Below are positions 56,777 to 64,000 of a stretch of 64,000 nucleotides of DNA, one piece after another. Positions within the stretch are counted from its first letter, which is position 1, and each line of letters starts with the position of its first letter. Under the pieces are notes generated by a model. That model did not search any database. It was not told the DNA's origin and saw nothing but the letters and a program-made list of their open reading frames with translations. This stretch comes from Labyrinthula sp. Ha (lineage: Eukaryota; Sar; Bigyra; Labyrinthulida; Labyrinthulaceae): contig JAALGZ010000005.1 in NCBI GenBank assembly GCA_015227615.1, positions 744,001 through 808,000 of the forward strand. The letters are read 5' to 3'. The position numbers were made by a program, and so were the translations under genes.

Positions 56777-58068
56777 CCTTTGTTCATGTTTTTGCAGAAA
56801 CTCTCCTGCTATGTGCGTAAGGGCAATTGAGCTTCTTTTCTTCTATAGAAGTAAAGACTGGTTGGTCTGTTGAAAATGATGGAAATGTACAGCAATGAAC
56901 TCTTCAAGTGTTTCTTCTTTACTCATGCTTGACCTTTTAAACTCAGTGTTGTATTGTATTATGATACAATGTCTAATCGTTCTTCAGGTTTCCAGGAATA
57001 ATGGAATACGTTCATTCCCTGCTATGTAACGTCTGAGGGCCTTGTCCCGGTGTTCAGTTTGGAAGAAAACTTTCGGTTTCATTAGTCGCGGCTTTTCTTA
57101 TAACGGATAAATGGTTTCTTAACGGTATAACGTTTATTTAGTGCAATTATTTCAATTCATATCTGTACAGCGGTACCACGCAGGTATTTAACGAGACAGG
57201 ATTTACGTATAATTCTTAGCAGATATGGTATCGTTACCTTTTTACAATAACTACCACCATCGCGTTAGATGGTTTCGTGAAGAAACCATAACACAAATTG
57301 AAAGTGTTAAATTCCAAATCTTCGGGTTAATACGATATTTTGGACAATATAAATGGCTCTGACTTATAAATATGAATGCCCTTTAGATAACTTACTGACC
57401 GCTTCTTCACAACAAGGGTTAAGGTTCGGGTGCAACGAATATTCTCACCCACGTTAACTACTTTGAATCCTGATCTTGGGTGAAATCTGGGTAGAATGAA
57501 TGATTAGACAATTAATAGTTAATTACAAGTTCTTTTTTTGATATGACAATAGTGTTTAAGTCCCATATGATATCTTGGGTGCTACTATAGTATATGTGCA
57601 CAGTTATGTTGTACCGAGTAAAGCTAAAATACTTTGCACAGACTCTCTCGGTATGAACGAGATATCCCCTCAAATTAAGAAGTCTCTGGTGTAGACTGAA
57701 TGCAAACTCCATGGCAACTAGCATCCAGTTCCAGCTCGTAGTGGTACGATCCGCACGAATATTTTTAGAGTAACCAAGAAATTCGATCTTGTGACCGAAA
57801 GGGAAGCTGCGAACGTGAAACTACTTAAATTCTATAGACATAACGGAACGGGAAGTAAGCTTCAATAGTTAGGTATTGGTAAACTTATATGCGAAATCTT
57901 CATTTAAAACATCTTATTATTTGAAATGTGACTCCACTTTGTGGATGGTGATCAAACAAGTTTCCTGTTTGTGCTAAAAAGCAGAGTCGATGCTACGATG
58001 GAGTTTTCTTTACTACTAACTTTAATTCTTTAAACGTCACCAACTAAATAAAACTTTAGCTTCTGTAC

Positions 58069-58551
58069 TCATCTCAATATAGTTATATGGGATGAGTTAG
58101 TAACGCAAATGAACAATAAAGTACCATAAGGGCAATTTCTTGTTGGTAAATCAATTTTCAAGATTTGGTTTAGTGATACTAAAAAATAATCTAAGTTCAT
58201 ATTTCTTGCGGGATTAGAAAATCCAATTGGCCAATATGATTCTCTAACCATAAGGTTGAAGATGAAATATTTAGCGCCCTTCTTAGGGTAGGGCAGGTCA
58301 AATAAGCTAGAAAACATTGACTTTGCGCATGGCGGTCGATTAAGAATAGTAAGCGACATTCCAGCAAGAATATTTTGGCTTCTACCCTGGTGTGCTAATA
58401 TGCGCTTGGCTTCATTTAGAAGGTAATTGGACTGGATATGGATAAAATTTTCTATTGGACGAATAGAATAAGAGCAGTGCTCGACTGTCTGAGAGTGGGA
58501 TGTATCATCTTGATCGAATAATGTTGATTTTGCATCCGTGCCTTCTTCCAT
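58069..58551 (-). CDS. Hypothetical ORF, 160 aa (gene or remnant)
   Basis: This is the longest open frame between 56.8 kb and the end of the window. It begins MEEGTDAKSTLFDQDDTSHS and contains ordinary globular-looking sequence (SIRPIENFIHIQSNYLLNEA, KRILAHQGRSQNILAGMSLT) with no motif that I recognise. Its length is unusual for chance at this base composition. It lies on the same strand as the other coding-like patches of this desert, so it may be one piece of a larger decayed element instead of an independent gene. Confidence 0.3.
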   Translation of the reverse strand: MEEGTDAKSTLFDQDDTSHSQTVEHCSYSIRPIENFIHIQSNYLLNEAKRILAHQGRSQNILAGMSLTILNRPPCAKSMFSSLFDLPYPKKGAKYFIFNLMVRESYWPIGFSNPARNMNLDYFLVSLNQILKIDLPTRNCPYGTLLFICVTNSSHITILR

Positions 58552-59707
58552 TAAGTAGAAGGAAGAAAATTAACATAAAAAATTAGGATCTTTAAATAGA
58601 GTTCATGAAGATTGTCCAGAAGCATCGTATTTGTTCAACTAATTACAAAGGTTGTGGTATAAAATAATACCTGATTAGATTAGTTACCTTCAGTTAACCC
58701 TTGTGGAGATAGAAATCCGTGATATCCTTCGTTTCTCAGTTCCTAAAATATCATTCCTAAATGGCAAAGGCTACTAGCTCTTTTGAAAAGGACACCATGG
58801 CTGAATCCCCAGGGGGCAGTGCACATTTAAACATGAAACTGTTCTAAGATCGTAGTCTTTCCTGGAAGCTTGTTTAATTTTGCAGCTAAATTCTTGTGGA
58901 AGAGAGTGATTCTCAAAACATATTCTAAGAACTTCTGTGCAAATTTTGGCTAACAATATACCCCATGGAAAATATCCTTGGGTGGGATGCTGAGCATACG
59001 TTGGATCTGTGTTGATGTTTGTAGTTTGCTTCGGAGCAGGAGGTAAGATATGGGTGTGTAAGATTCGAATGTTCCACAACCAAACTAAAAAATGAGCATT
59101 GATGATTTTTTTCTTCGAACATTCACATAAGTTTTCGCTAGTATGATGCTTAAAATTAGGTTTCTTAAGAAATCAGAGGAATGCTTGTTTTCTTTTATTT
59201 CCCATTCTTACTTGGTAGCTGTCATTTCTTCTTACCGGGTCTTCATAGCAAATGTAGAATGACTTCATTTGTGAAATAAGCTTCTAAATATTCAGTAATA
59301 AATTGATTGGTAAGAATAGGAAAATTCTATTATAATAATGACAAATAAAAAAAGTATTGTCATTTAGACTAGATCCTAGACTTTTATCTTTGACATCGTA
59401 TTTAGGATCTGTTCCCGTATGTATCGCACAGAGAGAGAGGATTTATTCGATTACTAAACTAAAATAATTATGTACAAATAACTTACCGAGATGTTTCTAG
59501 TTTAGAAGCAGAAGATTAGGGTAAGACCACATACATGTACCATGTACAGCTCTTATCTTTTTAATGTACTCTTTACTATTTAGACGTTCTAACTGACTGA
59601 AACTAATGCCTCGGAGGGTTCAATCCAGTTCAAACGTATTTTCAGTATCATGAAAGGATCTCTGTTCTGAGGCAAGGTATAATATCTAGCAGAAAACTGG
59701 AATATAT

Positions 59708-59884
59708 TATCCCTGTTGTCGTTTCTTTATTAATTCTCCCGATTTTTGCATCTTTAAACGATTAAAAAATTGATTCTTTAATCTGTCCAGCTCTTCCGTG
59801 ATCTGGTTAGAAGTATTCGCCAGTTCTACCACATCCAAAGGCTGGTTGAGTTCTTCATTGCAAGTAGCTGGGCAAAACTTGGGG
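59708..59884 (-). other. Coding-like patch with a coiled-coil segment
   Basis: The minus strand reads about 59 codons containing LNQPLDVVELANTSNQITEE and LDRLKNQFFNRLKMQ, a hydrophilic helix with heptad-like hydrophobic spacing. It has no start codon in context and no continuation. It could be an isolated exon flanked by introns or a remnant of the same decayed element as its neighbours. It resembles nothing that I can name. Confidence 0.3.
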
Positions 59885-62159
59885 GACTGTGTAAGATCAG
59901 AAGTGAGGGTTGGTTATCCAAAAGTTATTAATTTGAAATTCCATTCGTGGATCTGGGGTTCGAAGAGTTGTTTATAATGCATGAAATTACATTAATCATG
60001 ATCGGCCATCCATACTCAAGAATATCAAACTGAGAAATAAATGCCTCGATATAGTGTAAAAACATTGTTTTAATTATTTCAAGGCATTATTTTTTCATGA
60101 AGAGCAAATAATGATAAAGCCTTTCTACAACCCTACTGACCTGTACATCAGGTTTATCAGTTTGTTTTTAAGAAATCTAACCCATTGTTAGTGTTGACAA
60201 CAAAAACTTTTGCAAGCCTAAGGTTACATCCCATGTCACGAACGCTCGAGATAATCCTTCAAAAGTAGTAGATTCCTCGCGCGTAGATAACACTTTGTGA
60301 GTCTATGAGTCCGAAGGAACTAAAATGTGATGTTCAAGAGCTCATCATTTAAATGGGTTAACCTCTAATTGATTGAATACTCTGCTGCCCATAATAAATC
60401 ATTACAGAGACCATTAACTTTTCCCGAAGATGATAATGTATCAATGTTATATAATATATTCACTCCAGCAACTTTAAGCGTTATGTTCTATATATAATTC
60501 TTAATACTTTCTTCATGGGAAATATCCTCCGCAAATCTATCTAGTATTTCTTTACAACAGAAAGCTCTATCACTGTTCAAACTAGAAAACCCACTGATAA
60601 ACTAAAATATTATTGAACAAAATGAAATCATGTTATAGTAAATGTCCCCATTTCTTGCTTTGGCATCGAATTAGGGTCTCATTTGCAAAGTTATCTCTTG
60701 AGGAAATATGGCGGACTATCATGTGTACCAACTATAGCATTAATATCCATCGATACATCCAGTACCAATGGATTCCTTTCCTTTCCCTTCCTTTTTATAC
60801 TATTCACTGTCAACAGCACACGAGGCTCAATGTAAAAACAGGTTCTTCCTCCTTAATCACGTAAAAAGGACCTCAATCATTATTTTAAAGAATACAAAGT
60901 TTGGCATAGTTCCTCGGGGGTAATACACCACATATCCTTAGATGTAGTAAAGAATTCACTAAGGAAGATAAATTATGTGGGCTCTAAAGACGGGCCACTG
61001 CTTGTACCGTTTTTTTTTTCTTTGTCTTGAAATAGAACTGTGCTACATTTGTTTGAATAATTATCAATAGATATACGAAAGGGTATTCATGCTCTTAGCT
61101 GGCGCGGTGTCATTGTTTTGGCTGAGCTGTCATTTTTAATAACAGCTTATACGTTTGAATGAGCTCATATGTCCACGAGGCCTCTATTTGCTCATGTTCC
61201 AGATAAAATGCCTTCATTCCTTGAAGAATTACAAGTTCGGCAAATAGTTCGTGCAAAGCAGGGAATTTTGCAATATTTGACAGCACCATATCACACAAAT
61301 AGGCTAAATGGGCTGTCACATGCCTGTACTAGGACTTTGATAAATTTGAAATATTCTCAGAGAACACTGGGTATAAGCTTCAGCGCCCATGTTTTATCTG
61401 TTTATGTTAACAGATCCTGAGTAGTTAGCAGAGTGGAAAATTCGTAAACAAAAGCATAGTTTCATTTTCTTCTACTTGTTTCAGTAGAGCCTCTAAAAAC
61501 ATTGAGTAAGTCTTCGGATGTCTCTACCTAGTACAAGAAGTCAATTAGCTGGGTGATGTAATCATTGTTTGGTCTAATAAAAAAAGATCATTCTGTCCAA
61601 TGAGAATGCCCGTGACCACTCCTTCACAGAATAGCATAGAATTGTTTCTCCGCTTCATATTCGTCTGCCAAAAAACTCTCATATTGATTTTTCTAGAAAT
61701 CAGTGTAAAGACTGTTTGACCCCTTTCTTACGTGGGAGAAAGTTGAAACCACTGGGAATGTCCAGCATAATGGAAACTTTGAATGATCGATATCCAAAAA
61801 CTGGCGTCCCAAGTTCGGCAACTGCAATGAAGTTGGAACAGTAACCTTGTTCAGTTTTATCATGTTTGCTACCGTTCTTTAGCGATTCAGGATATTTTTC
61901 TGTTTCTATTCTTCATGCTGATCCTTAGAAAACTTATCCTATCCGTACGTGTAGGCATCTTCTTGGGTACTCCAAAGACCGCATGTCACCAAAATAGATT
62001 CTTCTGTCTCTTAACAATGCTGGCCTTCACTAATGCAGAAAATTTCAGTTCCAAGAAGTCCTCCTCCCTAGTGAGATGGTAACCATCCGACCTTAGGTTG
62101 ATGTGATCTGGGGTTAAGGTAACCTCAATTAGATGAAGCTCTGATATTTGAGCGTTGCT

Positions 62160-63419
62160 TTAACGGATGCACCACGAAGATAAATTCTTTTTTAGAACAC
62201 TTTCTATAGATGTTTTCTTTTTGGTTGTTGAAATAGACCCTTCACATTTTGTTTTGATTATCTCCACTAGAGTTTGGGCTTCTTCCCGGTGGTCAATGTT
62301 CCCTTCACCAATGCCAGTTTCATTAAATTCATCGGGCATGTTGTCTATGAGATTTGAAACTAAAACTGGAGGTACTTGGCGATCTAGTGGGGGTTTCAAC
62401 ACATTGTTAAAATTTTCCGTGTTTAGATCTTCCAACCTTTTAGCGTTGATCCAGTAAACTTGAACATGATCTTCTTTGATGCAAGATTCAGTGGGGGTAA
62501 ATACTAGGAGGAAAAATGCCGGCTTCAATGTGATGAACTCTCGAATTAACTGATTCAGACAAAATATAAGTTAAGCGATCTTCGTGATCTACAGACTTGA
62601 GAAATACATCTGTAAACTTCTGGTAACAGATTGGGGGCTTTCTTCTATTTTTCGACCTGAATAGAAAATTACGATGGTTTTCTTATTTGTAAAAGTTAGA
62701 ATAAGCATCCATGTCCTTGATTTCCTCCTCGTAAGAATTATAAGAGTCATTTAATTTAGAAGAATGATCTTGTAAGATTTAAATAATTTCCTACCATTTC
62801 GTCTTTTCCCACGTATAAAAACAAAATACATTGTTGGGAAATGTCATATAAGTCCATTAACGCGAGCTGTAATTACATCCGAATTGTGTACAATGATGTA
62901 AAGATAAGATTTTTTTCTTGTAGTGTAGGAATTAGTTTATGCAGATTCCTTAATCAGTTCTCTTAGAGGACCTAGAGCTTCGCAAGCTTCCTTGCCAAAC
63001 TTCTAGTCCCGTTTTTCAGCGCGTGGCGCATCTTTGATCTTAAGCCTAACTCCATGGTACTTCAATGTTCGATCTCCAGTAACTAGTTCCTTCACGTCGG
63101 GTGAACTGATATAGAAGAGTCGCTGACCTCCGATATCTAATTGATACGCCTCTTGAACTGAGATTATTTTCGCTGCAGCAACTTTTTCCAAGGATTATCT
63201 TTCACCATCAAACCTCTGAACCTCTTTTATCACTCTTGGCTTTTCCTTTCTGATTTGATATGGTTGAATCAGATGGACGCGTATTAAATTCATGTCAGCG
63301 CCAGTAGCGGTTAAGCCTTGATTCTTTTTGCATTCCTTACAGATAGGCTCAAAGATCATGGCAGCGAAATTTCTAGTCTTGTTGCCGATCCTGCTGACTT
63401 TATTGCAGCTAGACATCAT
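62160..63419 (-). pseudogene. Interrupted minus-strand coding region, probable mobile-element fossil
   Basis: Two coding-like stretches follow one another on the minus strand: one at 62,940-63,419 (with KVSRIGNKTRNFAAMIFEPI, QEAYQLDIGGQRLFYISSPD) and one at 62,160-62,528 (with DHVQVYWINAKRLEDLNTEN). The style is that of real protein, not chance, but the reading is broken a few times and no domain could be named. The right-hand end abuts the inverted-repeat element at 63.43 kb, so the two may belong to one larger mobile element. The family is unknown; it is treated as a fossil. Confidence 0.35.
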
Positions 63420-63431
63420 GTTTCATAATTT

Positions 63432-63865
63432 TTTTTTCAAATTATTTGATAATTGTTTTGATTCGGATTATCAATAAAAGAATTGGGATTTTGATTCTTA
63501 TCAAAAGATTCTGATATTATTCCGATTATCAAATGATTTTCAATAATAAGTTAGGCCACATGACCTTGGGCCAAATTGTCCAATAACATGTTTTCTGTAT
63601 ATGCACCGCATGAAAGCTCGTATAAAATGGCAATATGGTCCGGAGATAATCTGGTAATAGGATACAATAGAGCCATACACCAATATTTAGAAGAATTTAT
63701 GTGGTGGCAAAACCAAATACAGATTATTTAGTTGCTTGGCCCAATTTATTATTGCATATCAATTGATTATCAATAATCAACCAAAATGATTAGGCAAGTA
63801 TCAAAATCAATCAACAAGAAAATTATAGGCAAAATTTTTACTGATAAATTATCAATAAATCAATT
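63432..63865. repeat. AT-rich inverted-repeat element, copy 2, with a 190-bp insert
   Basis: The outer parts (63,432-63,550 and about 63,750-63,865) align in the same order and orientation with the element at 25,780-25,985. Shared words include ATTATTTGATAATT at the left, and ATCAATCAACAAGAAAATTA and TACTGATAAATTATCAATAA at the right. Between them lies about 190 bp of less AT-rich sequence that is absent from copy 1. The insert is itself flanked by an exact 9-bp inverted repeat, TTGGGCCAA (63,566-63,574) and TTGGCCCAA (63,736-63,744), which looks like a second small element inside the first, or an internal region lost from copy 1. Confidence 0.55.
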
Positions 63866-64000
63866 TCCAACCCTATACAGTAATTAAGTCAGCATATATT
63901 GACCGCCATTTAATAGCAGGTAACCTGTTAAATAGTTGCTTGCTGAGTCACGTAATTTTTAATAGCACAGTCATGTTATTTAAATTTTCGCTTCACACTT

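Larger units (their letters stand above)
56777..64000. other. Desert with interrupted coding-like patches and an AT-rich repeat
   Basis: Over 7 kb with no clearly functional gene. The minus strand shows several coding-like patches (listed separately) between 58.0 and 63.4 kb, and the right end carries the second copy of the inverted-repeat element. A plus-strand patch near 57.77-57.87 kb reads RVTKKFDLVTEREAANVKLL and stops. Other frames are chance-length. No RNA gene was recognised. Confidence 0.5.

Noticed and set aside
58774-59122. Two overlapping minus-strand frames (101 and 65 codons)
   Set aside because: They overlap in different frames with Pro/His-rich, motif-free sequence; neither has independent support.
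61110-61420. Opposed frames of 69 codons (minus) and 83 codons (plus)
   Set aside because: They are mutually antisense, so at most one could be real, and neither has a recognisable domain or context.

Overview
The window is nuclear DNA of a eukaryotic microbe. It is AT-rich, uses the standard genetic code, and carries a mitochondrial-type succinate dehydrogenase flavoprotein, a Ddi1-type protease, a USP5-type deubiquitinase, a MOB protein, an LC8-type dynein light chain and IQ-motif proteins. Most genes are uninterrupted. Where introns can be inferred they are extremely short (27-34 nt, GT...AG). B-box plus IQ proteins and bZIP factors with an altered basic region fit a stramenopile best, but this is an inference from protein style and not a placement.

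Genes sit in tight islands separated by long AT-rich deserts. Island 1 (4.67-6.58 kb) is SDHA alone. Island 2 (11.5-15.7 kb) holds a PhyH-type 2-oxoglutarate oxygenase, a small coiled-coil protein, a bZIP factor, a 330-aa unknown and a short protein ending in Cys-Cys. Island 3 (20.1-23.4 kb) is Ddi1 followed by a B-box/IQ protein. Island 4 (26.0-27.9 kb) is a RidA-family protein tail to tail with a two-span membrane protein. Island 5 (49.5-56.8 kb) is USP5-like, multi-IQ, a large secreted-type protein, LC8-like and MOB. Inside islands, convergent genes end 4-14 bp apart in three cases, and one divergent pair starts only 50 bp apart.

The deserts hold decayed mobile DNA: a LINE-type reverse transcriptase relic (about 24.9-25.6 kb, minus) with a possible 3' end and a second copy of that end near 33.3 kb; a Mutator-like (MULE) transposase relic with a SWIM-type zinc motif (41.6-43.6 kb, minus); two copies of an AT-rich inverted-repeat element (25.8 kb and 63.4-63.9 kb); a 25-bp minisatellite (41.08-41.25 kb); and interrupted coding-like patches from 57.5 to 63.4 kb. 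A few isolated ORFs (179 aa at 36 kb, 109 aa LYR-like at 47.3 kb, 160 aa at 58.3 kb) may be lone genes or remnants.

The points most worth a second look are the mini-introns, which hide exons from ORF-based annotation; the loss of zinc ligands in two unrelated zinc folds (the ZnF-UBP domain of the USP5-like protein and the MOB protein, both in island 5); and the Lys in place of the near-invariant Asn of the bZIP basic region. Ddi1 and USP5 both act on ubiquitin and polyubiquitin, but the genes are 29 kb apart and nothing here shows that they are co-regulated.
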